DNA from: Ehrlichia sp028752135
GTDB lineage: Bacteria; Pseudomonadota; Alphaproteobacteria; Rickettsiales; Anaplasmataceae
DNA length: 64,000 nucleotides
Assembly: GCA_028752135.1 (NCBI GenBank)
Contig: CP082782.1
Coordinates: 496,001 to 560,000 of the forward strand
Reading direction: 5' to 3'
A model generated the notes under the pieces. It was not told the DNA's origin. It worked only from the letters and a program-made list of their open reading frames with translations, and ran no database searches. Every line of letters starts with the position of its first letter. Positions within the stretch are counted from its first letter, which is position 1. The position numbers and the translations under genes were made by a program. Below, in pieces: positions 29,091 to 38,172 of the stretch.

Positions 29091-29855
29091 TTAGTTTGTA
29101 ATTTGATTGAATATCTCACCTGAAGCAATATTAGTAGTTTTATCATGCTGTTTCATTATCATATTTCCATTCATATCTATTGTTAAAAATTTTCCTGCAT
29201 AAGTATGATTCTGATTTTTAATAGTTATTTGACAGTTTAAATGTAATGCTTTTTTTAGCCATGAGTTTCTTATGTTTGTAAATCCGTTGTTAATATAGTT
29301 TGTCCTGAAATTATCAAAATTGAAAATGATTTTTTCTAATAATTCTAAGTTTGATAAAGTAAAATCAAGTTTATGTTCTTGTATTGTTGTAGCATATTCT
29401 GGGGCTTTATACATATTAACTCCTATACCTATTATTATCCACTTTTGTGGTGTGTTGTTGCATATTCTGCTTTCTAAGAGTATTCCTGATATTTTCTTAC
29501 TGTTGACAAGTATATCATTCGGCCATTTGTATTGTATTTTTGCTATTATGTTATTATTATCCTCTAATATTTGTTCAAGTGTTTTGCCAACAGATAGTGC
29601 TGAAATAAATGGAAAGGGAAATGCTTCTGTGAATTTTGTTATGATTATGCTGAAATATAGATTTCCTTTTGGGGAATACCATATACGATCATATCTTCCC
29701 CTGCCTTTAGTTTGCTCATCAGATATTATAATAGTTCCATCTTCAGCTCCACGCTCTGCAAGCTTGATTGCTTCATAGTTTGTACTATATAGAGTTTTAT
29801 GGTGTTCTAAGAAGTAACCTTCAGGTAGGTTTATATATGGTGAACTGAATATCAT
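29091..29855 (-). CDS. birA: Biotin--[acetyl-CoA-carboxylase] ligase, monofunctional BirA
   Basis: Activates biotin as biotinyl-AMP and attaches it to the carboxyl-carrier lysine. 254 residues: the catalytic domain only, without the N-terminal winged-helix repressor domain of E. coli BirA, so no direct gene regulation is expected. Motifs: STNYEA at about 25 (substrate loop), the biotin-binding GRGRYDRIW at about 51-59 (usually GRGRRGRxW), YKWPNDIL (about 108), KISGILLES (about 118) and a C-terminal SH3-like end with GEIFNQITN. The start leaves a short leader before the domain. It stands alone on the minus strand, 185 bp from the GST-like gene. Confidence 0.9.
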   Translation of the reverse strand: MIFSSPYINLPEGYFLEHHKTLYSTNYEAIKLAERGAEDGTIIISDEQTKGRGRYDRIWYSPKGNLYFSIIITKFTEAFPFPFISALSVGKTLEQILEDNNNIIAKIQYKWPNDILVNSKKISGILLESRICNNTPQKWIIIGIGVNMYKAPEYATTIQEHKLDFTLSNLELLEKIIFNFDNFRTNYINNGFTNIRNSWLKKALHLNCQITIKNQNHTYAGKFLTIDMNGNMIMKQHDKTTNIASGEIFNQITN

Positions 29856-30040
29856 ATAAAAAATATAATTGTTATATACTGTATTAATTAATCATGTAGT
29901 AAAAAGCATAAAATAGGTAGCTTTAATTTGTATAAGTAATAAAATTGTTTATAATTAAAAAATCTGATTTATCCTAACACATGGGAAGGTTGTTCTTGTG
30001 AATTTGTTCTTTATCTTGTCAATAATCAGATTGTTCATGA

Positions 30041-30718
30041 CTAAAAATCTAGCTTATTATAGTGTACAGGTGGGGTTATTCCTATTACTTTATCATTTAA
30101 TATATCACTAAATGATGGTCTAGATTTTATTAAAGAATACCACTCTTTTAATGTAGAAGTTAAATTCCATGGAAAAACATTCATATAATCTAATACTGAT
30201 ATATGTGCAGCTAGTGTAATATCTGCTAAAGTGAATTCATTGGAGGCAATCCAACCGTTGGTGTTAAGTAAACGTTCCATATATCTAATATGAGGAGGTA
30301 AATTTTGTCTTGCTGCTTGAATAAATCTAGAATCAGGACTTGCGTTTTTGATGTAACTTTTTGATATTTTTTCATTTATTATATATCTTGTGATTTCATT
30401 GTAAAATTTATAATCAATCCAATATATTAGTTTTCGTACTGTAGCTCTTATATATAATGAACTACCAAGTAAAGAGATGCTGTCATATAATTCCTCAACG
30501 TATTCACATATTGCTTGACTGTCTGGAATTACATGTTGGCCACTGATGAGTACAGGAACTTGACAAACAGGATTAATTTTAATGAAGTCTTCACGTTTTT
30601 TCCATGGATTTTCCTCCACTTGATGAAAATTGAACTTTTTCTCTTTAAGAAAAATGCGTGTTTTTCTTGAGAATGGACAAAGTGGAAAATGATATAATGT
30701 ATCCATAGTGAATTTCAT
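30041..30718 (-). CDS. Glutathione S-transferase family protein
   Basis: 225 residues. The N-terminal thioredoxin-like domain has TLYHFPLCPFSRKTRIFLKE, a CPFS pair where GSTs and glutaredoxin-like GSTs carry their active Ser/Cys, then CQVPVLISG with the cis-proline and IPDSQAICEYVEE for glutathione gamma-glutamyl binding. The C-terminal helical domain contains FTLADITLAAHISVLDYMN, the conserved N-capping/hydrophobic staple region. The true start may be the second Met (30706), which places TLYHF at the usual distance. The function in Ehrlichia is not established; stringent starvation protein-like or redox roles are possible. Confidence in the fold is high. Confidence 0.82.
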   Translation of the reverse strand: MKFTMDTLYHFPLCPFSRKTRIFLKEKKFNFHQVEENPWKKREDFIKINPVCQVPVLISGQHVIPDSQAICEYVEELYDSISLLGSSLYIRATVRKLIYWIDYKFYNEITRYIINEKISKSYIKNASPDSRFIQAARQNLPPHIRYMERLLNTNGWIASNEFTLADITLAAHISVLDYMNVFPWNLTSTLKEWYSLIKSRPSFSDILNDKVIGITPPVHYNKLDF

Positions 30719-31263
30719 GTATACAAATAGTTTACTATATAACAGACTTCGTAGTACTGTGCAATAATAATGTTTAACTTGTGTTTTGAAGTTCTAGTTG
30801 GTTATATGGTATGTATTATAGTGATTACTGTTAATTTGCATGATTATATTTTTGGATATATCTATGATTGATTATGATTGAACTTAAAATGTAATGTGTA
30901 TTTTTTGTAGTGTTGTTGGTAGTTTTGTAAGTTAGATGTTTTTTGAATGATATAGATTATTGTATAATAATAAGAAATGGGGTTTTAAGTCATTTAGATT
31001 TAAAATATTTCGATACCTAAGCTTTCAAAGCTTATGCTTGTAAATTATGTGAAATTGCATCAGCTTTGTGTAAAGGAATACTTAAATATCAAAATATGTA
31101 AAAATGAATGTAACCAATAGTAATATAAGTTTTATATTACCTAGTATGTAAGTGTTTATACAATTAGATTTGTTTAATAAATATGCTGTTGGAATTATAC
31201 AATGCTAAAAGTTCTATAAAAAAGTTAGTATTAGTAATTATTACTGCAGTTATATTAATAATG
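30719..31263. other. Intergenic gap, 545 bp, with a palindrome
   Basis: AT-rich spacer. The only structure I see is a perfect 8-bp palindrome at 31018-31034. Confidence 0.5.
31018..31034. repeat. Perfect palindrome TAAGCTTT-C-AAAGCTTA
   Basis: Arms of 8 bp pair perfectly around a single base. The position is 230 bp past the DsbD-domain gene stop. There is no T-run, so a protein-binding site is as likely as a terminator. Confidence 0.35.
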
Positions 31264-31785
31264 CTATTTACTTTTCCAGAAATTGATTAGTTGCATTACT
31301 TGTTGATTTTCATAATCCTGTAGGAGCTGATTTAGTATGATCACCTTTTCTTGTGGAATGCATATATCTTTACATACTGCATATTTGATACGTAAAGTAG
31401 TATTTAGTTCTTTAGTGTTATGTTTGTTATCTTTAAGAATAAATGATATTGGAAATACTACCATATCTTTGTAAATATTGCTATGGAATATGTTGTCACT
31501 TACAGTATCTGTATTATGTAAAGGTTTAGGCCAATGTACCTGCACATCTTTGAATAAATTTTCTTGCCATTGAAAGGATGTTGGTAACCCAAGGTCTCCT
31601 GGTGTTTTATAGTAAATGTGCCATCCATTCTGTATTGTCACTCTAATAGCTGCTTCAATTCTTTTATCCTTCATATCTACTAATCCTATAGTAAGTTTCA
31701 TCCTTACTTGATTTATATTATCTATAGAGTAGCATTTTTCGCTTATGAGTAATATTATCAAAACTGTGAATATAATCCTAAACAT
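31264..31785 (-). CDS. DsbD N-terminal-domain protein (periplasmic, alpha domain only)
   Basis: 173 residues from ATG 31785, chosen because AGGA lies seven bases before it and the signal peptide MFRIIFTVLIILLISEKCYS then begins cleanly. An in-frame ATG seven codons earlier has no ribosome-binding site. The body matches the DsbD alpha / DsbC-like domain of ScsB-type proteins: WHIYYKTPGDLGLPTSFQW (about 50-68), then IKYAVCKDICIPQE near residue 145, where the two cysteines sit as in the DsbD alpha domain. The membrane and C-terminal thioredoxin parts of DsbD are absent. It may pass electrons to periplasmic partners together with a separate CcdA-like protein elsewhere; that is inference. Confidence 0.75.
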   Translation of the reverse strand: MFRIIFTVLIILLISEKCYSIDNINQVRMKLTIGLVDMKDKRIEAAIRVTIQNGWHIYYKTPGDLGLPTSFQWQENLFKDVQVHWPKPLHNTDTVSDNIFHSNIYKDMVVFPISFILKDNKHNTKELNTTLRIKYAVCKDICIPQEKVIILNQLLQDYENQQVMQLINFWKSK

Positions 31786-32107
31786 GATGTTTCCTAAAGT
31801 TGTCATATTATATGATAGTTTATGTTATTGTATTATTCAAGATACATAATGTATGTTAGAGAAAAGATATAGATCTTTAATATTTAAATTATAGATTTTT
31901 AAATATTACTTAAAGTATTGCTTAAAGTATTAAAGAAAGTATAGGATAAGCCATTTTATGTATATAGCGTTTGTATTACTTGCATGTGTAATAAAAAAAG
32001 GTTAACATATGAAGTACTTGACGTTTGTTTGTGAAGTGTACTCATAATTACGTGAGTTAGAATCATATAATTCATTGATATAGCATTAGCTTGGTAAAGG
32101 TCTATTG
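31786..32107. other. Divergent intergenic region
   Basis: 322 bp between divergent genes. A candidate promoter for fbpC is TTGACG at 32018-32023 with CATAAT at 32043-32048; the 19-bp spacing is loose. Confidence 0.45.
32018..32048 (+). promoter_or_regulatory. Candidate promoter of fbpC-tatA
   Basis: TTGACG and CATAAT separated by 19 bp, about 60 bp before the fbpC start. The -35 is good; the spacing is two bases longer than ideal. Confidence 0.35.
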
Positions 32108-33130
32108 ATGATAGGTTTACAGTTAAAAAATGTCTTTTACAAATATAAAGAGGGTCAATTTTTATTAAATGATGTTAACATAGTTTGTAATCAAGGAGAA
32201 GTAATTTGTCTTCTTGGTCCTTCTGGGTGTGGTAAGTCTACTATATTAAAGTTAATTGCTGGGTTAGAAGATTTACGTCATGGTTCTATATATATAAATG
32301 ATAAGCTTGTAGTTAATAGTAAATTGTGTATACCTACTGAGAAACGTAATGTTGGATTGATATTTCAACATCCTTCGCTATTTCCACATCAAACTGTTAT
32401 TGAAAATGTAATGTTTGCTGTAAAAGATTCATCTAAGGTACAAAAATTTAATACTGCATTGGATATATTGCAATCTGTTAATATGGTAGAGTATAAAGAT
32501 GTGTATCCTGATATGCTTTCTGGTGGGCAACAACAATTAGTTACAATTGCTCGGACGATTGCTCAAAAACCTGAGATTATACTTCTGGATGAGCCATTTT
32601 CTAGTCTTGATACAGCATTACGTGTTAGTATTAGAAGACGTGTATTATCATTGTTGAAATCTAAAGGAATAACCGTATTACTTGTTACTCATGATCCAGA
32701 GGAAGCATTGGAAGTTGCGGATACAATATATGTCATGCGTGATGGAGTTGTAGTTCAATATGGTACACCATATGAAATTTACTATAATCCCAAGGATCAT
32801 ATGTTGGCGCAATTTTTCGGTGAAATTAATCATTTTGTTGGTACAGTAAAGAATTCTTCTATTGAGTTACCGATAGGCAAAATACCAGTGGAAACCTTTA
32901 ATGATGGAGAAGAGGTGGTAGTTTGTATAAGGCCTGAAGCAATTCTTTCTCACTCAGATAAAGGTATAGCAGCTTTAGTGGAACATATAAAATTTTTTAA
33001 TAATATGGTATGTGTTTCTGTAAATAATCATTCTTATTGGATGAGATTTACTAATGTAGTATTACCACAAATTGGTGATACTATATTTATCTTGCTTGAC
33101 TTGAATAAAATTTTATTATTTAAGGTATAG
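32108..33130 (+). CDS. fbpC: Ferric-type ABC transporter ATP-binding protein
   Basis: Cytoplasmic ATPase that would power Fe3+ (or related) uptake with FbpA/FbpB-type partners encoded elsewhere. 340 residues from ATG 32108; a TTG just before it is also in frame. Walker A GPSGCGKST (about 38-46), Q-loop FQHPSLFPHQ, signature SGGQQQLVTIARTIAQ (about 138), Walker B IILLDEPFSSLD, and H-loop LLVTHDPEEAL. The C-terminal extension from about residue 250 (VVVCIRPEAILSH..) is the TOBE regulatory domain typical of FbpC/PotA/CysA. The substrate cannot be fixed by sequence alone; the Fe assignment follows what is known for the FbpC type in Anaplasmataceae. It is followed 25 bp later by tatA. Confidence 0.8.
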   Translation: MIGLQLKNVFYKYKEGQFLLNDVNIVCNQGEVICLLGPSGCGKSTILKLIAGLEDLRHGSIYINDKLVVNSKLCIPTEKRNVGLIFQHPSLFPHQTVIENVMFAVKDSSKVQKFNTALDILQSVNMVEYKDVYPDMLSGGQQQLVTIARTIAQKPEIILLDEPFSSLDTALRVSIRRRVLSLLKSKGITVLLVTHDPEEALEVADTIYVMRDGVVVQYGTPYEIYYNPKDHMLAQFFGEINHFVGTVKNSSIELPIGKIPVETFNDGEEVVVCIRPEAILSHSDKGIAALVEHIKFFNNMVCVSVNNHSYWMRFTNVVLPQIGDTIFILLDLNKILLFKV

Positions 33131-33155
33131 TTTTATATTTTATAGGAGTTTCGTT

Positions 33156-33326
33156 ATGACATTAGGTCCATGGCAAATTTTTTTAATTTTAGTAATAATT
33201 TTAGTACTTTTTGGTGCTGGTAGATTACCAGATGTTATGAGTGATTTAGGTAAAGGCATTCGTAATTTGAAACAAGAATTGAAAGATAACAAATTTGCAT
33301 CAACAGAAGATGAACCAAATCGTTAG
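33156..33326 (+). CDS. tatA: Sec-independent translocase subunit TatA
   Basis: 56 residues, too short for many gene finders. The sequence MTLGPWQIFLILVIILVLFG gives one membrane helix. It is followed by the hinge AGRLPDVMSDLGKGIRNLKQ, with the conserved FG, the LP hinge and an amphipathic helix, and a charged tail ending in EDEPNR. It forms the pore of the twin-arginine export system with TatC. AGGAG at 33144-33148 is well spaced for ATG 33156. It lies 25 bp after fbpC on the same strand and is very likely cotranscribed. Confidence 0.92.
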   Translation: MTLGPWQIFLILVIILVLFGAGRLPDVMSDLGKGIRNLKQELKDNKFASTEDEPNR

Positions 33327-33562
33327 CTAGGTTTATAATATTTTTTTCTGGTACAATTTTCAATGCATTTGACATTTCTTTAATTTTTATAGATTATATC
33401 TTTCTTTTTACTAGTACATAAAAGATAGAATGATTATTTGTAGGTATTGAATGCGAATATGTTTTTTGTGTTCATTATATAAGGTTAAAATTGTCTAATA
33501 TTGTACGAGCATTTATGTTATAAATAGGTTATTTGTGACGTGTCAGTTATTGAGAGGGTGGC

Positions 33563-34150
33563 GTGGATATTAGTCAGTTAATTAATATGTTTGCAAAATT
33601 ACCTAATTTTGGGCCATCTTCTTCTAGGAGGATAGTGCTTTATTTACTCCGCAATAAGGAGGAAATTATGCTGCCTTTAGCATCAGGTATTCAGGATTTG
33701 GCATGTCAGGCTAAGGAATGTTCTATATGTTTTAATATAGATACAAAATCTCCATGTAGTATCTGTTCTGATGTTGGACGTGACCACCAGTTGTTATGTA
33801 TAGTAGAAGAATTAGGAGATTTGTGGGCATTTGAAAAGGGTAAAATATATCAAGGTGTATACCATGTATTAGGAGGTACTTTGTCAGCTATTTATGGTAT
33901 AGGTCCTGATCAGTTGAATTTAGATAGTATTGTAGCTAGAATAAAGAAGTTTGATATAAAAGAAGTAATTATAGGAATAGGCAACACTATGGATGGGCAA
34001 GTAACTACCCATTACATTACTCAAATGATTAAAGATCTAGGGGTCAAAGTAACTAGATTAGCTTGCGGTATCCCTATGGGAGGGGAAATAGATTATTTAG
34101 ATGAGGGTACTTTAAGTGCAGCTTTATCTTCTAGGTATATTATCTCGTAA
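33563..34150 (+). CDS. recR: Recombination mediator RecR
   Basis: RecFOR-pathway protein that helps load RecA at single-strand gaps. 195 residues, normal length; start at GTG 33563 with GAGAGG before it. An N-terminal helix-hairpin-helix (LPNFGPSSSRRI, 13-24) leads to the zinc finger cysteines C53, C56, C65 and C68. The Toprim domain runs from about residue 75, with LCIVEELGDLWAFEKG, YHVLGGTLSAIYGIGPDQL and the acidic motif region. The C-terminal Walker-B-like part reads LACGIPMGGEIDYLDEGTLSAAL. Standalone gene; no partner nearby. Confidence 0.95.
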   Translation: MDISQLINMFAKLPNFGPSSSRRIVLYLLRNKEEIMLPLASGIQDLACQAKECSICFNIDTKSPCSICSDVGRDHQLLCIVEELGDLWAFEKGKIYQGVYHVLGGTLSAIYGIGPDQLNLDSIVARIKKFDIKEVIIGIGNTMDGQVTTHYITQMIKDLGVKVTRLACGIPMGGEIDYLDEGTLSAALSSRYIIS

Positions 34151-34558
34151 ACATTGTACTGTTTGAGAGTTTAAATTTAGGTAATGCTAAATTTATAATA
34201 ATATTTTTTTTATAGAAGAAGTTTTAGGCGATTATCAATTGTTTTACATGTTAAATTTCTAGTTTTGAATAATTGTCCCATAGTTAAGAATAAGAAATTA
34301 TAATTACAAGTTAGTAAGATGATCTTTTAGGTTATAAATAAATTTATTAACTGGCAACATCCTTTAGATTAATAATTGAATGAGTAGGTTATTAATTTAG
34401 CATACATAGCTAATTATACTAAACTAGTGTTAGGTATTATTGATTTTTAGTATAAGATATGTATTTTTAATTGTTGTGTAGAATTCACTATACATAGGCA
34501 GACAAAAGTCATAATATTATATTTATATATAGTTTAGTAGTAGCAGCAATACTATGTA
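34151..34558. other. Convergent intergenic gap, 408 bp
   Basis: Lies between recR and znuA, which converge. No terminator or remnant is recognised. Confidence 0.5.
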
Positions 34559-35476
34559 TTAATTAGTTATATCAAGTGAGTTGTATGATAAACAATGTAA
34601 AAAATTGTCAGCAATGTTCTTCATAATATTAAAATATGAATTGTTTGTTGAATAAGTGTTTCCTATAGGATCTAATACTTGAAATTTTACTTGATATTGA
34701 GAAAAAAGGTTCTTTATCTTTTCATTTGGAGATTCAGAAAAAATACATTTTATTTTATTTTGAGTAATGATTTTTCTTATATAGGCTAATCTCTTGACGC
34801 TTATGTTTGTATCGTGATTTGAAGAAATAGATGCTATAAAATTTAGCCCAAAATATTTTTCAAAATACTGATATGCATCGTGAGTAACAATATAAGGTTT
34901 TGTTTTTACAGAATTAAGCATATTTTTTATTATTTCTGCTTGCTCTGTAATTTGTATTAATGTTGAATTTGCGTTTTGTTTATATTTTTCTGCATTTTCT
35001 GGATCTATTTTACATAATACTAGTCTTATGTGATTGACTATTTTTTTTGCATTCTCTGGATTCAACCAAATGTGTAAGTCATTTGATGTTGTATGGATTT
35101 TATAAGAAAAGTTAGAATCATATCTTGATGGTAGTAACTCTACCACTTCTGAAAGTCTTATTAATTTTTTTCCTTTAATTCTCTTTATGAAAGTTTCAAG
35201 ATGATCATCTACGTAGAATATAATATCACTATCCTTTAGTTTCCTTTTGTCTGATGGCTTTAGCATGTAATCGTGTACAGAAATAGGCTCATTAATCAAT
35301 AATATCGGTTGTGTTACTTCATTAGTAACTGCATTGACTAGTGAATATATTGGGTTTATGGTTGCTATAATTCTTGGTACAGAATATCCTATAGTAGAAT
35401 ATAGCAATGCGTAAAAAAATAAAAGATAAATTATATGTTTCATAGATTGTTTAACAAAAGAAAAATTCTTGCACAT
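34559..35476 (-). CDS. znuA: Zinc ABC transporter substrate-binding protein ZnuA
   Basis: Periplasmic zinc receptor of a cluster A-I binding-protein family. 305 residues. The N-terminus is long (MCKNFSFVKQSMKHIIYLLF..), so the true start may be the internal MKHIIYLLFFYALLYSTIGYS at residue 12, which is a good signal peptide. The mature part has ISVHDYMLKPSDKRKLKDSD with the first ligand histidine, NDLHIWLNPENAKKI with the second, THDAYQYFEKYFG with the third, and IKCIFSESPNEK near the C-terminus with the fourth acidic position. The His-rich loop of E. coli ZnuA is absent. It is head-to-head with znuC, so a shared bidirectional control region of under 20 bp is implied. Confidence 0.85.
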   Translation of the reverse strand: MCKNFSFVKQSMKHIIYLLFFYALLYSTIGYSVPRIIATINPIYSLVNAVTNEVTQPILLINEPISVHDYMLKPSDKRKLKDSDIIFYVDDHLETFIKRIKGKKLIRLSEVVELLPSRYDSNFSYKIHTTSNDLHIWLNPENAKKIVNHIRLVLCKIDPENAEKYKQNANSTLIQITEQAEIIKNMLNSVKTKPYIVTHDAYQYFEKYFGLNFIASISSNHDTNISVKRLAYIRKIITQNKIKCIFSESPNEKIKNLFSQYQVKFQVLDPIGNTYSTNNSYFNIMKNIADNFLHCLSYNSLDITN

Positions 35477-35492
35477 AGTGGTAAATGCGTCA

Positions 35493-36162
35493 ATGAGTAT
35501 ATTATAAATATTGAGAATCTATCATTTTTTTATTCTAAAAAAAAGTTCTTGATAATATTAGTTTTCAAGTTAAGTTTGGTGAGATTGTAACTATTTTAGG
35601 GCCAAATGGAGGAGGAAAAACAACATTAATTCGTATTTTAGTTGGAATATATAAAAATTATATAGGGTTAGTGGAATATACGAAAAATTTTGTTGTAGGA
35701 TATTTACCACAACATTTTAGTGTTAATTCTCTTATTCCAATGACGGTGGAATATTTTTTAGTTTCCAGCTATACTAAAAGGGAAAAAAAGTTAAGTTTAA
35801 GTGATGTGTTAAAAGATATTAATATTGTAAAAATATTGAATAGGCAGATGTCAGAAATATCCTATGGAGAGTTACAATTAGTTCTACTTGCAAGGTGTTT
35901 AATGTTAAATCCAGATTTAATCATTCTAGATGAACCAGTGAGTTGTATGGATATCAATGCAAAGGATAGCTTTTATAAGTTAATCAATAAATTAATTTCC
36001 ATATATAATTTAAGTGTAATTATGACTTCTCATGACTTGCATTTTGTTATGTCGAATTCTTATCGTGTTATATGTATTAATAGGAGTATTTATTGTGAAG
36101 GATCTCCTGGTGAGATTGTGAAAAATGAAAAATTTTTAAAAATGTTTTCATCTTATGCTTAG
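35493..36162 (+). pseudogene. znuC: Zinc ABC transporter ATPase ZnuC, with two apparent one-base deletions
   Basis: ATPase for zinc import. From ATG 35493 (MSIL) the frame stops at TAA 35505-35507. One base on, it continues NIENLSFFYSKK until the run of eight A at 35537-35544. One more shift then gives VLDNISFQVKFGEIVTILG to the end. Both breaks look like single-base losses. The remainder is sound: Walker A GPNGGGKTT, Q-loop YLPQHFS, signature SYGELQLVLLARCL, Walker B LIILDEPVSCMD and MTSHDLHFV. Restored length would be about 223 residues, a little short of the family norm. It overlaps ubiB by 8 bp at the stop. Either two sequencing errors or an early pseudogene. No znuB lies here. Confidence 0.72.
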
Positions 36163-37597
36163 TGTGTTTTCTAACATAGTTGTATTGCTTGATATATTAA
36201 GTACTTTGATACGATATAATATATTACCTTATACTTATTTTTTTGCTAAAAGATCGATTAGAAAAAAATCCCAGGGAGAAAGAATTGTTATGGCCTTGCA
36301 AAAATTAGGGCCTATTTTTATCAAATTTGGTCAATCTATGTCTTCTAGATCTGATATTGTAGGAGAAGAAGTTGCAGGTTGTTTATTATGTTTATGTGAT
36401 AAATTACCAGCTTTTTCTTATTTGGATGTTGTAAGAATTATAGAGGAGGATTTTAAGTGTAAAATAAATGAGTTATTCTGTGAATTTGAGGAAAATCCAA
36501 TTGCTGCTGCATCTATTTCACAAGTACATAAAGCTAAAGATATTGATGGTAATATAAGAGCTGTAAAAATTTTGAGACCAAATATTGAAAAGATCTTTAA
36601 GAGAGATATCAGGTTAATGTTTTGGTTAGCAAAATTAGCACAAAACTTTAAAAGCTTACGAAGGTTTCGGTTATTAGAGCTAGTACAGACATTTCATGAA
36701 ATATGTAAAATGGAAATAGATTTGCGTTTTGAGGCAGCAAATGCTGAAGAGTTAAGGTGTAATATTCAAAATGATAAAGGTTGTTATATACCTGAAGTAG
36801 ATTGGACTAAAACTACGAGGCGTGTGCTAACATTAGAGTGGATAGATGCTGTTCCGATATATAGTGTTTATAATTCAGAGAATTCTAAGACTCTAGTAGA
36901 AAATTTGATATTTTGCTTTTGTAATCAAGTCTACAGGGACAGATTTTTTCATGCAGATATGCACCCAGGAAATCTAATGATAGATGAAAAAGGTAGAATT
37001 ATAATCATAGATTTTGGAATTGCTGGAAGATTAGATAAAGCTACATGTATGTATGTTACAGAGATACTTATAGGGTTCATAAAAAGGGATTATCAGTATG
37101 TTGCTGATGTACATTATAGAGCTGGATATGTTGATGCAAAATATAATAATTTTGTTACAGCTTGTCGTGCTATAGGTGAGCCTATAGTTGGAAAAAATAC
37201 CAATAATATTTCTATATCGGCATTATTAACTCAGCTATTTAAGATTACTGGTGATTTTAATATGAAGTTACAGCCTCAACTTTTTCTATTACAAAAAACT
37301 ACAGTACTAGTTGAAGGTGTGTGTAGACAATTATGTCCTGATATTAATATGTGGGAAATAGCAGAATTGTGGATGGAAAAATATGCTATTAAAAAAAATA
37401 AGTATCTTCAAAAATTAAAACGGTCTTATTTATGTCATACTATACATGATATTCCATTATTTTTAAAAAAGGTTGATAAAAGTTTAGATGTAATCAGTAA
37501 TTATCAGCAATTAAATAATTCAAATATAAGTATCAGTAGAGACATTATATGGGCGTTATTAGTGATTGGTCTGATTATTAAAATTATTATTGGATAA
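36155..37597 (+). CDS. ubiB: Ubiquinone biosynthesis protein UbiB (ABC1-family atypical kinase)
   Basis: Membrane-associated ABC1/ADCK-family protein needed for ubiquinone biosynthesis. 480 residues. It shows the family hallmark KFGQSMSSR (KxGQ motif, about residue 58), the alanine-rich loop AAASISQVHKA replacing the glycine loop, the catalytic-type FHADMHPGNLMID (about 268-280) and IIDFGIAGRLD (DFG). The C-terminus ends with a hydrophobic anchor, IIWALLVIGLIIKIIIG. The ATG overlaps the znuC stop by 8 bp, suggesting translational coupling if znuC is translated. Role from the E. coli UbiB family; the precise biochemical activity of UbiB remains under discussion. Confidence 0.9.
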   Translation: MLSVFSNIVVLLDILSTLIRYNILPYTYFFAKRSIRKKSQGERIVMALQKLGPIFIKFGQSMSSRSDIVGEEVAGCLLCLCDKLPAFSYLDVVRIIEEDFKCKINELFCEFEENPIAAASISQVHKAKDIDGNIRAVKILRPNIEKIFKRDIRLMFWLAKLAQNFKSLRRFRLLELVQTFHEICKMEIDLRFEAANAEELRCNIQNDKGCYIPEVDWTKTTRRVLTLEWIDAVPIYSVYNSENSKTLVENLIFCFCNQVYRDRFFHADMHPGNLMIDEKGRIIIIDFGIAGRLDKATCMYVTEILIGFIKRDYQYVADVHYRAGYVDAKYNNFVTACRAIGEPIVGKNTNNISISALLTQLFKITGDFNMKLQPQLFLLQKTTVLVEGVCRQLCPDINMWEIAELWMEKYAIKKNKYLQKLKRSYLCHTIHDIPLFLKKVDKSLDVISNYQQLNNSNISISRDIIWALLVIGLIIKIIIG

Positions 37598-38172
37598 CTT
37601 AGTTTATAAACATTATGTTTGTCTAGATTATAAGTATAAGAATAATAGTTGATATATAAGTAATGGGAGTATCTATTGTATGGGTTATAATATAAATAGG
37701 ATTTAGTTATTAAATATATGAGTGAGATAAATAAAAGAAGATTCTGTAACTTAGTTAGCGGTGATAAATAAAATTTGGGATATTAGTTTGTATTTAAGAA
37801 TGTGAGAAAATGGTACATTTATTTTAGTATTTGTTCTAAGTAAAAAAAGAATAGAAAAAATATGATAATTTAATTGTTATCTGAAAGAAATAATATAAAA
37901 AAACTTATTATCATGGGATTAAGATAAATAATTTACACTATTCTATAAAAATTTGAGATTTAGCTGTAACTTATGTAGGTTTTATAGGGTAATCTGTATA
38001 TGTTGGTAAGTAATAGTTTTTATAGCATGAGATATAATTTTTAATATTATGTGTTGCCTATACTGAGATTTCTTTTGACCTTTTTATGAATGTATATTTT
38101 AGAATTTTGTAAATATTTATTAGTTTAAAAAAATCGCTTGATACATTTGGTATGGTAATTATGAGATAGTAT
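37598..38172. other. Intergenic gap, 575 bp
   Basis: AT-rich spacer between ubiB and the MFS gene. No gene, RNA or strong hairpin. Confidence 0.5.

Noticed and set aside
29320..29778. A 152-codon plus-strand frame
   Set aside because: Antisense shadow of birA.
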